A stretch of DNA of 64,000 nt from Pseudomonas guangdongensis (GCF_900105885.1 NZ_LT629780.1:3038001-3102000), one strand, 5' to 3'; positions 19,750 to 31,496 are shown, counted from the stretch's first letter. The notes: generated by a model from the letters alone, not told the origin. Translations and numbers: made by a program.

Positions 19750-20654
19750 TAATAACTGAAGGCGATCCTCTACAAGCTGCTTACGCACAGCTCAGAAAGG
19801 ATGCAGGCCATAAGGCGGCGATTTTAGTATTCGACAATCTCGAAGCCATATTTTCAGACCCAAAACTCATGAGAGAACTCGCCAATATAATATCGCTGCT
19901 AGATGACTCTCGATATGCGAAATACGAAATAAAATTCCTCCTCGTGGGTGTCCCCAGAGACATAGCCACCTATTTCTCAAAGCTTGAGAACCTCTCCAGC
20001 GTCGGCAACAGAATCGAAGAACTTCCAGAAGTAGACTGCCTATCTGCCACGCAAGTTTCCGAACTGGCACACAAAGGGCTAGTAAAAGAGCTCAAAATAA
20101 AACTTGAAGAAAAAACGGAGCAAGAATTCTCCAAGCATATTTTCGACGTAACTCTAGGAATTCCTCAAAGGGTTCAGGAGTATTGTGAAAAGCTTGCCTA
20201 TGCAATCGAAGACTCTAACTGGAATGCCACCGCAGAAAACTTGGAAAAAGCTGACAAAGAGTGGCTTGAAAGCGGACTAAAACAGGCTTACCAGACAGTC
20301 GAAGGCCTAATGAACGAGAAAGAAACAAAAGCCGGAAGAAGAAACCAGACACTATACACATTAACAAGAATCACAAAATCGTCCTTCTCGACCGGAGAAG
20401 TTGAGGAATTACTGCGACTTGAGTTCCCAAACTCAACAAAAGACGTAAAGCTTGCAGTTGGCCAAATACTCTCAGAGCTTGCCACAAAGGAAAACACCGT
20501 AATCAAGCGAACTGCAAAAGGGAATGGATTCCAATTCACCGACCCTCGTTACTTGATGTGCATGCGACTAATGCTCAAGAAAGACGAAACAACAGAAAAG
20601 ATCGCCAAAATAGAGCTTTGATCTATTACGCAGAAAGGTAGCCTGGAAGTTCTT

Positions 20655-20684
20655 GGTGGAAAATCGCTGCGCGAGTTTTCCACC
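20655..20684. repeat. REP-like hairpin
   Basis: GGTGGAAAATCGC pairs with GCGAGTTTTCCACC, with a TGC loop and one bulged G. It sits between the interrupted ATPase gene and the methyltransferase, where two convergent genes end. The type resembles dispersed Pseudomonas REP sequences. Confidence 0.55.
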
Positions 20685-20728
20685 CTACGCAGGACGCTGC
20701 CCCGCTGCATCCTCGATGCCGTAACGCC

Positions 20729-21472
20729 TCAGCGCCTCACACAGGCAAACAGCGCATTCCCGGAGCTGCCGTCCCAGGGAATCAGCTTCTGGTAGTCGTG
20801 CTCGAACACGTGCACCTCGAAGTATGGCTGCAGCAGCGCCTGCAGTTCGTCGAAGTTCACCGCGACCATCGGGTGTTCGTCGTGCCAGACCTGGGTTTCG
20901 TCGGCCACGCGGCGTTCGATGCGCAGGCGCAGCGACTGGCGCTCGCCCTCGCCGGGGTAGTGCCAGCCGGAGCTGAAGCTGAACAGGCCGTCGGCATGCC
21001 GGGCGCTGTGGGTCATGCAGGAGGCGTTGTCGATCCGGCGCTTGTCGACCGCGTTGAAGCAGAACAGGCCGCCTGCGGCCAGGGCGCGGTGCGCGGTGGC
21101 GATGCAGGCCTGCAGGCGGTCGAGGGCGCCGCTGTAGTGGATCGAGTAGAGGAAGCAGGTGATCAGGTCCTGCGCCTCGTCCGCAGCGAAGGCGCACATG
21201 TCCTGGCGGGAGAACCGCGCTTCCGGACAGCGCAGCGCAGCGCGGTCGAGCATCGGCTGGTTGATGTCGAGGCCGCTGCAGGCATAGCCGGCGTCGATGA
21301 AGTGGCGCACGTGCGGGCCGGTGCCACAGGCCAGGTCGAGGTGCCGGCGCCCGCCGTTGCCGAACAGTTGCTGCAGGCGGTGCACGCAGTGGCTCTGCGC
21401 CGGGTAGTCGATCTCGGCGCACATCAGGTCGTAGTAACCGGACAGGTCGTTGTAGAGGGTATTGCCGGCCAT
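20729..21472 (-). CDS. class I SAM-dependent methyltransferase
   Basis: A 247-residue methyltransferase with motif I HLDLACGTGPHVRHF near residues 44-58 and the acidic strand GLDINQPM that binds S-adenosylmethionine. The C-terminal half (HDEHPMVAVNFDELQALL) is typical of small-molecule methyltransferases of unknown substrate. The start at 21472 is the first ATG; a TTG 18 bases upstream is possible. No operon partner is seen: the gene downstream is convergent and the gene upstream (ihfA) is more than 300 bases away. Confidence 0.8.
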   Translation of the reverse strand: MAGNTLYNDLSGYYDLMCAEIDYPAQSHCVHRLQQLFGNGGRRHLDLACGTGPHVRHFIDAGYACSGLDINQPMLDRAALRCPEARFSRQDMCAFAADEAQDLITCFLYSIHYSGALDRLQACIATAHRALAAGGLFCFNAVDKRRIDNASCMTHSARHADGLFSFSSGWHYPGEGERQSLRLRIERRVADETQVWHDEHPMVAVNFDELQALLQPYFEVHVFEHDYQKLIPWDGSSGNALFACVRR

Positions 21473-21785
21473 GAGGATCTGATGTTCCAAGCGGAGCCTA
21501 AGGGGCGCGCATCATAGCCCAAGCCGGGGGTGGCGGCATCGAAAGCCTGCCCGCCGGGCAGGAAACCGGCGGCCGGTAACGCCTTAGCGGCGGCGGATCG
21601 TCACGCGAGCCTCCGTGGCCGCTCTGTACGGGATGGGGCCGCCATGCGCGGGCTCAGTCAGGATGACGGCAGGCCCGGCCCAGCCGGCGAAGCTGCGCAA
21701 TCGCGAAAACACGGGGGGAAGACGCGAGCAGAAAGGCCGCAGGGTGATTGCGCAGGGCGCGCATGCAGCCTCGATCTCGGGGGAG
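21473..21785. other. intergenic region downstream of ihfA
   Basis: 313 bases with no supported gene. A short palindrome CCTGCCC-GCC-GGGCAGG lies near 21546-21562, and CTGCGCAATC recurs inverted about 60 bases apart. In P. aeruginosa and P. putida a MerR-type regulator follows ihfA, as I recall; it is absent here. Confidence 0.5.
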
Positions 21786-22106
21786 TCAGGACTTGAGCTG
21801 AACCTCGGACTCGGGCTCGCCATGGGCCTCGACGCGGGCCTTGAGCTTCTGTCCGGGGCGGAAGGTGACCACGCGACGGGCGGTGATGGGAATTTCCTCG
21901 CCCGTCTTGGGGTTGCGACCCGGCCGCTGGCGCTTGTCGCGCAGATCGAAGTTGCCGAAACCCGACAACTTGACCTGCTCGTTGTGCTCCAGCGCCTGAC
22001 GAATTTCCTCGAAGAACAACTCGACCAGCTCCTTGGCTTCGCGCTTGTTCAGGCCCAGCTCCTCATGGAGGCGCTCGGCAATCTCGGCTTTCGTCAGGGC
22101 CTTCAT
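21786..22106 (-). CDS. ihfA: integration host factor alpha subunit
   Basis: A 106-residue HU/IHF-family DNA-bending protein, with the N-terminal helices [19 protein letters not shown] and the arm motif [18 protein letters not shown] whose Pro intercalates at bent DNA. It forms a heterodimer with IhfB and acts in transcription, replication and recombination. It is the last gene of the translation operon, 4 bases after pheT, with AAGGAAG as ribosome binding site. Confidence 0.95.
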   Translation of the reverse strand: MKALTKAEIAERLHEELGLNKREAKELVELFFEEIRQALEHNEQVKLSGFGNFDLRDKRQRPGRNPKTGEEIPITARRVVTFRPGQKLKARVEAHGEPESEVQLKS

Positions 22107-22110
22107 ACGC

Positions 22111-24489
22111 TTACTTCCTTAACGTGGCGTGGAACTTTCCTTCCAGCGAAGCAATGATTCTGTGCAGATTTTCATTGACTTCTTCGTCAGTAAGAGTGCG
22201 CGATGGATGTTGCCAGGTCAAGCCGACGGCCAGGCTTTTGCTAAGCGGATCAATACCTTTGCCCTGGTAGACGTCGAACAGCCGCAGGTCGGTGAGGTGC
22301 TCGCCGGCCTGCTGGCGGATATCGGCCAGCAGGGTTTCTGCCGGCACTTCGCGCGCCACCAGCAGCGCCAGATCGCGACGCACCTCGGGGAAGCGCGACA
22401 GCTCGCGGAACTGCGGCAGACGGCCTTCGACTACTTCGGCGAGCCGCAGCTCGAAGAGGAAAACCGGCTGCTCCAGCCCCAGATCGCGGGCCAACTCCGG
22501 GTGCAGGGCACCGAGGAAGCCTACCAGTCGTCCCTCGCGCTCGACCCGCGCGCACTGGCCCGGGTGCAGGGCCGGATGCTCGCCGGCAACGAAGGCGAAC
22601 TCGACACCCGCCCCGGCGGAGCCGAGCAGGGCCTCGACGTCGGCCTTGAGGTCGTAGAAGTCCACGCCGTCCTTGCCGTTGGCCCAGCCTTCCGGCTGGC
22701 GGCTGCCGCAGATCACCCCGGCGAGCATGGCCTCCTGCTTGAGGCCGTCGAGCTGGCCGACGAAGCGCAGGCCCGACTCGAACAGGCGCACGCGGCTCTG
22801 CTGGCGGTTGAGGTTGTGCTGCAGCGCCTTGACCAGCCCCGGCCACAGCGAGGCGCGCATGGCGGCCAGGTCGGCGGAGATCGGGTTGGCCAGGGTCAGC
22901 GGGGCGACGCCCGGGTGGAACAGCTCGAACCACTTGGGATCGATGAAGCTAAAGGTGACCGCTTCCTGGTAGCCGCGGGCGACCAGCAGGCGGCGCAGCT
23001 GGCCGAGCTCGGCGCGCGCCTCGCTCTGCGGCTGCGGCGCCAGGCGCGCCTCGGGGTAGCGCACCGGCAGACGGTTGTAGCCGTACAGGCGGGCCAGCTC
23101 CTCGATCAGGTCGACCTCGATGGACAGGTCGAAGCGGTGGCTGGGGATCTCCACCTGCCACTGCCCTGCCCCGCTGGCGGCGACCTTCAGGCCCAGCCCG
23201 GTCAGCAGACGCTCGACCTCGGTGGCCGGCAGCGAAAGGCCGAGCATCTGCTCGATGCGCTCGGCGCGCAGGGTGACCGGCGCGACCTGCGGCAGGTGCT
23301 CGGCGCTGACCGCCTCGACGATCGGACCCGGCTCGCCGCCGACGATCTCCAGCAGCAGCGCGGTGGCGCGCTCCATGGCCTCGCGGGCCAGCTGCGAGTC
23401 GACGCCGCGCTCGAAGCGGTGCGAGGCATCGGTGTGCAGGCCGTAGGAGCGGGCCTTGCCGGCGATGGCGATGGTGTCGAAGAAGGCGCTTTCGAGGAAC
23501 AGGTCGCGGGTGCCGGCGGCGACGCCGCTGTGCTCGCCGCCCATCACCCCGGCGATGGCCAAGGCGCGCTCGTGGTCGGCGATCACCAGGGTGTCGGGAC
23601 GCAGGGTGACTTCCTGGCCGTCCAGCAGCACCAGCTTCTCGCCGGCCTCGGCCAGACGCACGCGGATACCGCCCTTGATCTCGGCGAGGTCGAAGGCGTG
23701 CATCGGCTGGCCCAGTTCAAGCATCACGTAGTTGGTGACGTCGACCGCCGGATCGATGGCGCGTACGTCGGAGCGGCGCAGGCGCTCGACCATCCACAGC
23801 GGGGTCGGGCGCGACAGGTCGACGTTGCGGATCACCCGGCCGAGGTAGCGCGGGCAAGCCTGGGGCGCCAGCAGCTCGACGCTGCGTACCTCGTCGTGCG
23901 CCGCCGGCACCGCGGCGATGGCCGGACGAGTCACCGGCGCGTCGTACAGCGCACCGACCTCGCGGGCCAGACCGGCCAGCGACAGGCAGTCGCCGCGGTT
24001 CGGGGTCAGGTCGACCTCGATGCTGGCGTCGTCGAGGTTCAGGTAGGTGCGCAGGTCTTCGCCGACCGGCGCCTCGCCAGCCAGTTCGAGCAGGCCGGAG
24101 TCGTCGTCGCTGATCTGCAGCTCGGAGGCCGAGCAGAGCATGCCGAAGGATTCGACACCGCGCAGCTTGGCCTTCTTGATCTTGAAGTCGGCGCCGAGCA
24201 CGGCGCCGATCATGGCGAAGGGAATCTTGATGCCCGGACGGGCGTTGGGTGCGCCGCAGACCACCTGGAAGGTTTCGCTGCCGTTGCTCACCTGGCAGAC
24301 GCGCAGCTTGTCGGCGTCCGGGTGCTGTTCGGCGGTGAGGATCTCGCCGACCACCACGCCGCTGAACTCGCCGGCAGCCGGGGTGACGCTGTCCACTTCG
24401 AGGCCGGCCATCGACAGGCGGGCCACCAGTTCGTCGCGCGCGACCTGCGGGCTAACCCAGGTGCGCAGCCATTGTTCGCTGAATTTCAT
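22111..24489 (-). CDS. pheT: phenylalanyl-tRNA synthetase beta subunit
   Basis: A 792-residue subunit of the alpha2beta2 enzyme that charges tRNA-Phe. It has the N-terminal tRNA-binding (EMAP-like) domain near 40-150 ([18 protein letters not shown]), the B3/B4 editing domain, the B5 domain and a C-terminal ferredoxin-fold anticodon-binding domain ([16 protein letters not shown]). Length is normal. It starts 33 bases after pheS and runs directly into ihfA. Confidence 0.97.
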   Translation of the reverse strand: MKFSEQWLRTWVSPQVARDELVARLSMAGLEVDSVTPAAGEFSGVVVGEILTAEQHPDADKLRVCQVSNGSETFQVVCGAPNARPGIKIPFAMIGAVLGADFKIKKAKLRGVESFGMLCSASELQISDDDSGLLELAGEAPVGEDLRTYLNLDDASIEVDLTPNRGDCLSLAGLAREVGALYDAPVTRPAIAAVPAAHDEVRSVELLAPQACPRYLGRVIRNVDLSRPTPLWMVERLRRSDVRAIDPAVDVTNYVMLELGQPMHAFDLAEIKGGIRVRLAEAGEKLVLLDGQEVTLRPDTLVIADHERALAIAGVMGGEHSGVAAGTRDLFLESAFFDTIAIAGKARSYGLHTDASHRFERGVDSQLAREAMERATALLLEIVGGEPGPIVEAVSAEHLPQVAPVTLRAERIEQMLGLSLPATEVERLLTGLGLKVAASGAGQWQVEIPSHRFDLSIEVDLIEELARLYGYNRLPVRYPEARLAPQPQSEARAELGQLRRLLVARGYQEAVTFSFIDPKWFELFHPGVAPLTLANPISADLAAMRASLWPGLVKALQHNLNRQQSRVRLFESGLRFVGQLDGLKQEAMLAGVICGSRQPEGWANGKDGVDFYDLKADVEALLGSAGAGVEFAFVAGEHPALHPGQCARVEREGRLVGFLGALHPELARDLGLEQPVFLFELRLAEVVEGRLPQFRELSRFPEVRRDLALLVAREVPAETLLADIRQQAGEHLTDLRLFDVYQGKGIDPLSKSLAVGLTWQHPSRTLTDEEVNENLHRIIASLEGKFHATLRK

Positions 24490-24522
24490 CCTGTTCTCCT
24501 GAAAGCGGGTTGACCGGTCGAC

Positions 24523-25590
<1,068 letters not shown>

Positions 25591-25636
25591 TTGGTGACGT
25601 TGCCCGAGCCCGAAGGCCCGATGATTGTCGGGGGGC

Positions 25637-25993
25637 TTAGGCCAGAACGGCTTTGGCTTTCTCGACAATCGCAGCGAACGCCGCTTTTTCGTTCACTGCC
25701 AGATCGGCCAGAACCTTGCGGTCGATCTCGATGGAAGCTTTCTTCAGGCCGGCGATCAGACGGCTGTAGGACAGGCCGTTGATGCGCGCACCGGCGTTGA
25801 TACGGGCAATCCACAGAGCGCGGAACTGACGCTTCTTCTGACGACGGTCGCGGTAGGCGTACTGGCCTGCCTTGATCACCGCCTGCTTGGCAACGCGGAA
25901 TACGCGCGAACGCGCACCGTAGTAGCCCTTGGCGAGCTTCAGGATCTTCTTGTGACGACGACGGGCGATGACGCCACGCTTAACACGAGCCAT
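25637..25993 (-). CDS. rplT: 50S ribosomal protein L20
   Basis: A 118-residue L20 with the basic N-terminal extension ([18 protein letters not shown]) that binds 23S rRNA early in assembly, and the normal globular domain. L20 represses its own operon translationally in E. coli. It follows rpmI by 29 bases. Confidence 0.97.
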   Translation of the reverse strand: MARVKRGVIARRRHKKILKLAKGYYGARSRVFRVAKQAVIKAGQYAYRDRRQKKRQFRALWIARINAGARINGLSYSRLIAGLKKASIEIDRKVLADLAVNEKAAFAAIVEKAKAVLA

Positions 25994-26022
25994 GTTGTAA
26001 CCTCTTGATTATCTTGACTAGA

Positions 26023-26217
26023 TTAACGAACGCGCAGCATGCGCTCGACTTTGGCGACATCGGATGCATGCATCAGCGAGGTGCCGCGCAGCTGGCGCTT
26101 ACGCTTGGTGGTCATCTTGGTCAGGATGTGGCTCTTGAAAGCGTGCTTGTGCTTGAAGCCGTTTGCAGTCGGCTTGAAGCGCTTCTTGGCACCGCTCTTG
26201 GTTTTCATCTTAGGCAT
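26023..26217 (-). CDS. rpmI: 50S ribosomal protein L35
   Basis: A 64-residue L35 starting [15 protein letters not shown]. An upstream in-frame ATG would add 13 residues not seen in the family, so 26217 was chosen. It lies in the conserved infC-rpmI-rplT order. Confidence 0.96.
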   Translation of the reverse strand: MPKMKTKSGAKKRFKPTANGFKHKHAFKSHILTKMTTKRKRQLRGTSLMHASDVAKVERMLRVR

Positions 26218-26277
26218 GTTTAGTACTCCGCATTCGGTAATTACGCATAACCGCAAGGCCTGCCAGTGCCCTGGTGG

Positions 26278-26826
26278 TTACTTTCTCTTTTTGGGGGCGA
26301 TGACCATGATCAGCTGGCGTCCTTCCATCTTCGGATGCTGTTCGACGGAGCCATATTCGGCGAGGTCGTTTTCGACCCGCTTCAACAGCTCCATGCCCAG
26401 CTCCTGGTGGGCCATCTCACGACCGCGGAATCGCAGGGATACCTTGGCCTTGTCCCCATCGACTAGGAAACGTACCAGGTTGCGTAGTTTTACCTGGTAA
26501 TCCCCTTCTTCCGTCCCTGGACGAAACTTTACTTCTTTAATCTGCGCCTGCTTCTGGTTCTTCTTCGCCTCGGCAGCCTGTTTCTTCTTCTCGAACAGGT
26601 GCTTGCCGTAGTCCATGATCCGGCATACGGGCGGAACCGCGTCAGCAACAATCTCAACCAGGTCGAGCTTGGCGTCTTCGGCCGCCTGAATGGCTTCGGC
26701 AATGGAAACCACACCAACCTGCTGACCATCGGCACCGATCAGGCGAACCTCGCGAGCGGTGATGTTTTCGTTGATCGGCGGACGTGCCTGTACTCGTCTG
26801 TCTTGTCTCATGTCGCGCTGCTTAAT
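26278..26826 (-). CDS. infC: translation initiation factor IF-3, ATT start
   Basis: IF-3 of 182 residues binds the 30S subunit and checks the initiator tRNA and start codon. It shows the two-domain layout with a basic linker ([16 protein letters not shown]) and the C-terminal [17 protein letters not shown]. No ATG sits at the expected start: a GGAG at 26835-26838 is exactly 8 bases before an ATT codon (26826-26824), and the reading frame from there matches the Pseudomonas N-terminus I recall. The nearest ATG is 5 codons further in and lacks a ribosome binding site. An ATT start lets IF-3 repress its own synthesis, as in E. coli. Confidence 0.9.
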   Translation of the reverse strand: MKQRDMRQDRRVQARPPINENITAREVRLIGADGQQVGVVSIAEAIQAAEDAKLDLVEIVADAVPPVCRIMDYGKHLFEKKKQAAEAKKNQKQAQIKEVKFRPGTEEGDYQVKLRNLVRFLVDGDKAKVSLRFRGREMAHQELGMELLKRVENDLAEYGSVEQHPKMEGRQLIMVIAPKKRK

Positions 26827-26843
26827 AGTGATTACTCCGTTTG

Positions 26844-28754
26844 TTACCGACCACGCCGGGAAACGGCCTCGGCCAGCAGATTCTGGAACTCGATGACGCT
26901 CATGGAGCCCAGATCCTGACCGTCGCGCGTACGCACGGCGACGGTCTGCGATTCGACTTCGCGATCCCCGATCACCAGCAGGTAGGGAACCTTGAGCAAA
27001 GTATGCTCGCGGATTTTAAAGCCGATCTTCTCATTTCTCAAGTCGGCCTTGGCACGGTAGCCACTGCCTTCCAGTTCTTTCGCCACCTGGGCGGCGAATT
27101 CGCCCTGCTTGTCGGTGATGTTCAGCACCACCGCTTGGGTCGGCGCCAGCCAGGCCGGAAAGGAGCCCTCGTAGTGCTCGATGAGGATGCCGAGGAAGCG
27201 CTCGAAGGAGCCCAGCACCGCACGGTGCAGCATCACCGGATGCTTGCGGCTGTTGTCTTCGCTGACGTACTCGGCGCCCAGGCGAATCGGCAGATTGAAA
27301 TCGAGCTGCAGGGTGCCGCACTGCCAGACGCGACCGAGGCAGTCCTTCAGGGAAAACTCGATCTTCGGCCCGTAGAAGGCGCCCTCGCCCGGCTGCAGCT
27401 CCCACGACAGGCCCGTGGCATCCAGCGCGGACTGCAGGGCAGCCTCGGCGCGATCCCACAGCTCGTCCGAGCCGACGCGCTTTTCCGGACGGGTAGACAG
27501 CTTGAGCTGCACATCCTTGAAGCCGAAGTCGGAGTACACATCGAGGGTCAGCTTGATGAAGGCCGCCGCCTCATCCTGCATCTGCCCCTCGGTGCAGAAG
27601 ATGTGCGCATCGTCCTGCACGAAGCCGCGCACCCGCATGATGCCGTGCAGCGAGCCGGACGGCTCGTTACGGTGGCAGGCGCCGAATTCGGCCAAGCGGA
27701 TCGGCAGCTCGCGGTAGCTCTTCAGGCCCTGATTGAACACCTGCACGTGGCACGGGCAGTTCATCGGCTTGACCGCGTAGTCGCGACTTTCCGACTCGGT
27801 GGTGAACATCAGGTCGCCGTAGTTGGCCCAGTGCCCGGATTTCTCCCACAGCACGCGGTCGACCACCTGCGGGGTCTTGATTTCCAGATAGCCATGCTCG
27901 CGCTGCACGCGACGCATGTACTGCTCGAGCACCTGATAGATGGTCCAGCCATTGGGGTGCCAGAACACCATGCCGGGCGCTTCTTCCTGGGTGTGGAACA
28001 GATCGAGGCGCTTGCCGATCTTGCGATGGTCGCGCTTCTCGGCCTCCTCCAGACGATGCAGGTAGTCCTTGAGGTCCTGCTTGCTGCCCCAGCAGGTGCC
28101 GTAGATGCGCTGCAGCATCTTGTTCTTCGAATCGCCACGCCAGTAGGCGCCGGCCACCTTCATCAGCTTGAACGCCTGCAGCTTGCCGGTCGAGGGCACG
28201 TGCGGGCCACGGCACAGGTCGATGAAGTCGCCCTGACTGTAGAAGGACAGCTCTTCGTTACCCGGGATCGACTCGATAATCTCGACCTTGTACTTCTCGC
28301 CGAGACGATCGAAAAAGGCCACCGCTTCGTCGCGCGACATCAGCGAGCGAGAGACCGGCAGGTCGGCCTTGGCCAGCTCCTGCATCTTCGCCTCGATCTT
28401 TTCGAGGTCTTCGCTGGTGAAGGGCCGCTCGCAGTCGAAGTCGTAGTAGAAGCCGTTGTCGATCACCGGACCGATGGTCACCTGAGTGCCGGGGAACAGC
28501 GCCTGCACGGCCATGGCCATCAGGTGGGCACAGGAGTGACGCAGCACATCGACGCCCTCCACATCACGCGCGGTGATGATCGACAGCGCGACATCGCTCT
28601 CGATGACATGCGAGGTGTCCACCAGCTGGCCGTCGATCTTGCCGGCCAGGGCGGCCTTGGCCAGACCGGCACCGATGGACTGGGCAACTTCGGCCACGCT
28701 GACCGGCTGCTCGAACGAACGCTGACTACCGTCGGGAAGAGTAACGATGGGCAT
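26844..28754 (-). CDS. thrS: threonyl-tRNA synthetase
   Basis: A 636-residue class II synthetase. It has the N-terminal TGS domain, the editing domain ([17 protein letters not shown]), the catalytic core with [12 protein letters not shown] and [19 protein letters not shown], and the C-terminal anticodon-binding domain. The start at 28754 (MPIVTLPDG) matches the family and has GAGAGGAGGC upstream; an in-frame extension of 61 codons is rejected. It leads the translation operon, and its stop is 17 bases from the infC start. Confidence 0.96.
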   Translation of the reverse strand: MPIVTLPDGSQRSFEQPVSVAEVAQSIGAGLAKAALAGKIDGQLVDTSHVIESDVALSIITARDVEGVDVLRHSCAHLMAMAVQALFPGTQVTIGPVIDNGFYYDFDCERPFTSEDLEKIEAKMQELAKADLPVSRSLMSRDEAVAFFDRLGEKYKVEIIESIPGNEELSFYSQGDFIDLCRGPHVPSTGKLQAFKLMKVAGAYWRGDSKNKMLQRIYGTCWGSKQDLKDYLHRLEEAEKRDHRKIGKRLDLFHTQEEAPGMVFWHPNGWTIYQVLEQYMRRVQREHGYLEIKTPQVVDRVLWEKSGHWANYGDLMFTTESESRDYAVKPMNCPCHVQVFNQGLKSYRELPIRLAEFGACHRNEPSGSLHGIMRVRGFVQDDAHIFCTEGQMQDEAAAFIKLTLDVYSDFGFKDVQLKLSTRPEKRVGSDELWDRAEAALQSALDATGLSWELQPGEGAFYGPKIEFSLKDCLGRVWQCGTLQLDFNLPIRLGAEYVSEDNSRKHPVMLHRAVLGSFERFLGILIEHYEGSFPAWLAPTQAVVLNITDKQGEFAAQVAKELEGSGYRAKADLRNEKIGFKIREHTLLKVPYLLVIGDREVESQTVAVRTRDGQDLGSMSVIEFQNLLAEAVSRRGR

Positions 28755-28956
28755 GGCGCCTCCTCTCTCAGTGGTGACCCCTACCAAAGGCCACATGGGG
28801 TGGGATGAGCCAGTAAGCGGCGCCCGGCGGGAAAACTGCCTCACGATGGCAGGACCGAAAACGGCCTTCCCGGCACACAGGCGGAGATCACTGGAAAATA
28901 AGCGCGCAATCGTTCCAGAAAAACCCGACAGGCGCAAGGAAAACGCCCGCCGCGAC

Positions 28957-29790
28957 CTAGAGCGCCTCGATGAACTCGCGCAACAGGCGATTGAACTGCG
29001 CCGGACGCTGCACGTTCATGCCATGGGAAACGCCCGGTAGTATCTCGCAGCGCGCATCGGGCAATTGCCGCGCGAGCATCCGCAGCACCTGCGGGAAGGG
29101 CGCCGGACTGCGCTCGCCACCCAGCAGCAAGGTCGGCCGGCGGATACCGTGCAGCAGGTCCGCACCGATCACCCCCGGACGATCGCGAACCTGCCCGACC
29201 AAGGTAAAGGCATTGTCGAGCGCCATCTGCCGGAAGCGCGCCGAGGAACGCTGCCAGATACCGGCACCGCTCACCGTATCGACGAACAGCTGCATGCCGG
29301 CCTCAAGCTCGCCGACACGAATCAGGCGCAGCGCCTCCTCGCGGAACAGATTGCGACGGGCCGGCGCCAGCGGCGCTTCCAGCCCGGAGGCCTGGAACAG
29401 CTCGACGGCGTAATCGCCGCCCGGATCGGCCAGCACCAGCGAGCGCAACAGGTCGGGACGCTGCGCGGCCAGGCGCAACGCCAGATTGCCGCCCCGCGAA
29501 TGCCCGACCAGATGCACCGGCTCGCGCAAATGCTCGTCGATCAGCTCGACCAGGTCGGCCACATGCCGCTCGCTGGAGAAGCCATCGCCCTGCCCGTCCC
29601 AGCGCTCGGGATAGCAGCGCCGCAGACTGACAGCAATCACCCGCCAGCCAGCCCCCGCCAGCGGCGCCATCTGCGCCTGCCAGTAGCGGTAATCGCACAG
29701 CGAGCCATGCACCAGCAGCACAGGCACTCCCTCACCCTGCTCGACGCCATGCAGCACACCTTCCGCCAACGGCCAGACCACCGACTTCAC
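28957..29790 (-). CDS. alpha/beta hydrolase
   Basis: A 277-residue single-domain alpha/beta hydrolase: oxyanion region [15 protein letters not shown], nucleophile elbow GHSRGG (Ser near residue 97) and a C-terminal His in GVSHGMN. The predicted start is GTG at 29790, where GAGGTG precedes it. The substrate is not predictable. It sits upstream of thrS on the same strand with a 200-base gap, so it may have its own promoter and terminator. Confidence 0.82.
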   Translation of the reverse strand: MKSVVWPLAEGVLHGVEQGEGVPVLLVHGSLCDYRYWQAQMAPLAGAGWRVIAVSLRRCYPERWDGQGDGFSSERHVADLVELIDEHLREPVHLVGHSRGGNLALRLAAQRPDLLRSLVLADPGGDYAVELFQASGLEAPLAPARRNLFREEALRLIRVGELEAGMQLFVDTVSGAGIWQRSSARFRQMALDNAFTLVGQVRDRPGVIGADLLHGIRRPTLLLGGERSPAPFPQVLRMLARQLPDARCEILPGVSHGMNVQRPAQFNRLLREFIEAL

Positions 29791-29826
29791 CGCCCACCTC
29801 GCCGCACAGGATTTTTCCGAAAGCCG

Positions 29827-29867
29827 AAAACAGAAAAGCCGGTCATCTAGACCGGCTTTTCTGTTTT
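29827..29867. terminator. bidirectional terminator between tRNA-Val genes and hydrolase
   Basis: An 18-bp perfect inverted repeat AAAACAGAAAAGCCGGTC with 5-base loop, whose outer A/T run serves as a T tract on both strands. Confidence 0.9.
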
Positions 29868-29869
29868 GT

Positions 29870-29946
29870 TGGTAGGCGCAATTGGACTCGAACCAACGAC
29901 CCCCACCATGTCAAGGTGGTGCTCTAACCAACTGAGCTATGCGCCT
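29870..29946 (-). tRNA. tRNA-Val(GAC), second copy in the transcript
   Basis: A 77-base cloverleaf including CCA, with anticodon loop TTGACAT giving GAC. The acceptor stem AGGCGCA pairs with TGCGCCT. Confidence 0.95.
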
Positions 29947-29961
29947 GCAACTGCTGAAATC

Positions 29962-30038
29962 TGGTAGGCACAATTGGACTCGAACCAACGACCCCCACCA
30001 TGTCAAGGTGGTGCTCTAACCAACTGAGCTATGTGCCT
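29962..30038 (-). tRNA. tRNA-Val(GAC), promoter-proximal copy
   Basis: Nearly identical to its neighbour; the acceptor stem reads AGGCACA with TGTGCCT, a compensated base-pair change. The two copies are separated by 15 bases. Confidence 0.95.
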
Positions 30039-30052
30039 GCGTTGCGCCGCGA

Positions 30053-30081
30053 ATATTAGAGAGGCTTCCCGAGCCCGTCAA
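30053..30081 (-). promoter_or_regulatory. sigma70 promoter for the tRNA-Val pair
   Basis: TTGACG (30081-30076) and TAATAT (30058-30053) with 17-base spacing, about 15 bases before the mature tRNA end. Confidence 0.8.
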
Positions 30082-30205
30082 CAGTTTTTTCGCTAAGCCA
30101 CTGAAAAACTGCATTTTTCTCGCTGAAGCCGGGACGCTCTGGCAGCCCTGCGGGATCGGGCTTAGGATCAGGGTGTCGTAAAGGATATACAACAGAGGTT
30201 GCAAG

Positions 30206-31489
30206 ATGGCGCACACTCCCTACCCGCAATCCTACTATGCCTTCTCCGCCCACCCCGCCGCGGAGCGACCGGCCCTGCAGGGCGAGCAGGACACCGATGT
30301 GTGCATCGTCGGCGCCGGCTACACCGGCCTGTCCAGCGCCCTGTTCCTGCTGGAGCATGGCTTTCGCGTCACCGTACTGGAAGCGGCGAAGGTCGGCTTC
30401 GGCGCCTCGGGGCGCAACGGCGGCCAGATCGTCAACAGCTATAGCCGCGACATCGACGTGATCGAGCGCAGCGCCCCACCCAAGGCCGCAGCCCTGATGG
30501 CGCAGATGGCCTTCGAGGGCGGACGGATCATTCGCGAGCGCATCGCCCGCTACCGGATCGCCTGCGACCTCAAGGACGGCGGCATCTTCGCCGCCTTCAC
30601 CGATAAACAGATGCGCCACCTGGAGACCCAGAAATCGCTCTGGGAGCGCCACGGCCACACCCAGCTGGAGCTGCTGGATCGCCAGGCGATCCGCCGCTGC
30701 GTGGCCAGCGAGGGCTACATCGGCGGCCTGCTCGACCGCAGCGGCGGGCATATCCACCCGCTCAACCTGGCGCTGGGCGAAGCGGCCGCGGTCGAGTCGC
30801 TGGGCGGACGCATCCACGAGCAGTCGCCGGTGATCCGCATCGAGCGCGGCAGCACCCTGCGCCTGCACACACCCCACGGGCAGGTACGCGCGCGCTTCGC
30901 GATCGTCGCCGGCAACGCCTACCTCGGCAACCTGTTGCCCGAACTGGCGGCCAAGTCGATGCCCTGCGGCAGCCAGGTGATCGCCACCGAACCGCTCGAC
31001 GAAGCCAGCGCCCGCGCCCTGCTGCCGGGCGATCACTGCGTCGAGGACTGCAACTACCTGCTCGACTATTTCCGCCTGTCCGCCGACCGCCGCCTGATCT
31101 ACGGCGGTGGCGTGACTTACGGCGCCCGCGACCCCAGCGACATCGTCTCGATCATCCGCCCGAAGATGCTCAGAACCTTCCCGCAACTGCAGGACACCCG
31201 CATCGACTTCGCCTGGACCGGCAACTTCCTGCTGACCCTCTCGCGCCTGCCGCAGGTCGGTCGCCTGGGCGACAACCTCTACTATTCGCAAGGCTGCAGC
31301 GGCCACGGCGTCACCTATACGCACCTGGCCGGCAAGGTGCTGGCCGAGGCCCTGCGCGGCCAGGCCGAGCGTTTCGACGCTTTCGCCAGCCTGCCGCACT
31401 ACCCCTTCCCCGGCGGGCGCCTGCTGCGCGTACCGCTCACGGCGCTGGGCGCCTGCTACTACCAGTTGCGCGACTGCCTGGGGCTCTGA
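30206..31489 (+). CDS. pauB: FAD-dependent amine oxidoreductase (PauB/PuuB-like)
   Basis: A 427-residue DAO-family flavoenzyme, resembling gamma-glutamylputrescine oxidases that act in polyamine catabolism. The dinucleotide-binding motif VCIVGAGYTGLSSALFLLE starts near residue 32, followed by GFGASGRNGGQIV, which is typical of this group, and a C-terminal YSQGCSGHGVTYTHLAGKV. The ATG at 30206 has GTTGCAAG upstream, a weak ribosome binding site. No other polyamine genes are adjacent; ldcA, a lysine decarboxylase making cadaverine, lies about 24 kb away. Substrate assignment is by resemblance. Confidence 0.78.
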   Translation: MAHTPYPQSYYAFSAHPAAERPALQGEQDTDVCIVGAGYTGLSSALFLLEHGFRVTVLEAAKVGFGASGRNGGQIVNSYSRDIDVIERSAPPKAAALMAQMAFEGGRIIRERIARYRIACDLKDGGIFAAFTDKQMRHLETQKSLWERHGHTQLELLDRQAIRRCVASEGYIGGLLDRSGGHIHPLNLALGEAAAVESLGGRIHEQSPVIRIERGSTLRLHTPHGQVRARFAIVAGNAYLGNLLPELAAKSMPCGSQVIATEPLDEASARALLPGDHCVEDCNYLLDYFRLSADRRLIYGGGVTYGARDPSDIVSIIRPKMLRTFPQLQDTRIDFAWTGNFLLTLSRLPQVGRLGDNLYYSQGCSGHGVTYTHLAGKVLAEALRGQAERFDAFASLPHYPFPGGRLLRVPLTALGACYYQLRDCLGL

Positions 31490-31496
31490 GGACAGC

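Larger units (their letters stand above)
18263..20621 (+). pseudogene. AAA-type ATPase gene split by an IS630-family insertion
   Basis: The 5' part (18263-18649) and 3' part (19752-20621) form one 418-residue frame when the IS and one TA copy are removed. The join reads QIL-ITEGDPLQAAYA without shift. A Walker A GESGSGKT is at residues 49-56 and a Walker B ILVFDNLE at 153-160, which places it among Orc1/STAND-like P-loop ATPases; the C-terminal half looks like winged-helix or helical repeats. GC is far below that of the neighbours, suggesting transfer. GGAGG precedes the ATG. As it stands only a 5' fragment ending inside the IS could be made from the native start. Function unknown; a single-gene defence role is one possibility. 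Confidence 0.85.

Noticed and set aside
22129..24513. 794-codon plus-strand open frame opposite pheT
   Set aside because: Antisense shadow of pheT in high-GC DNA; no domain resemblance and low-complexity composition.
26841..28808. 655-codon plus-strand open frame opposite thrS
   Set aside because: Antisense shadow of thrS, Leu/His/Gln/Ala-rich without motifs.
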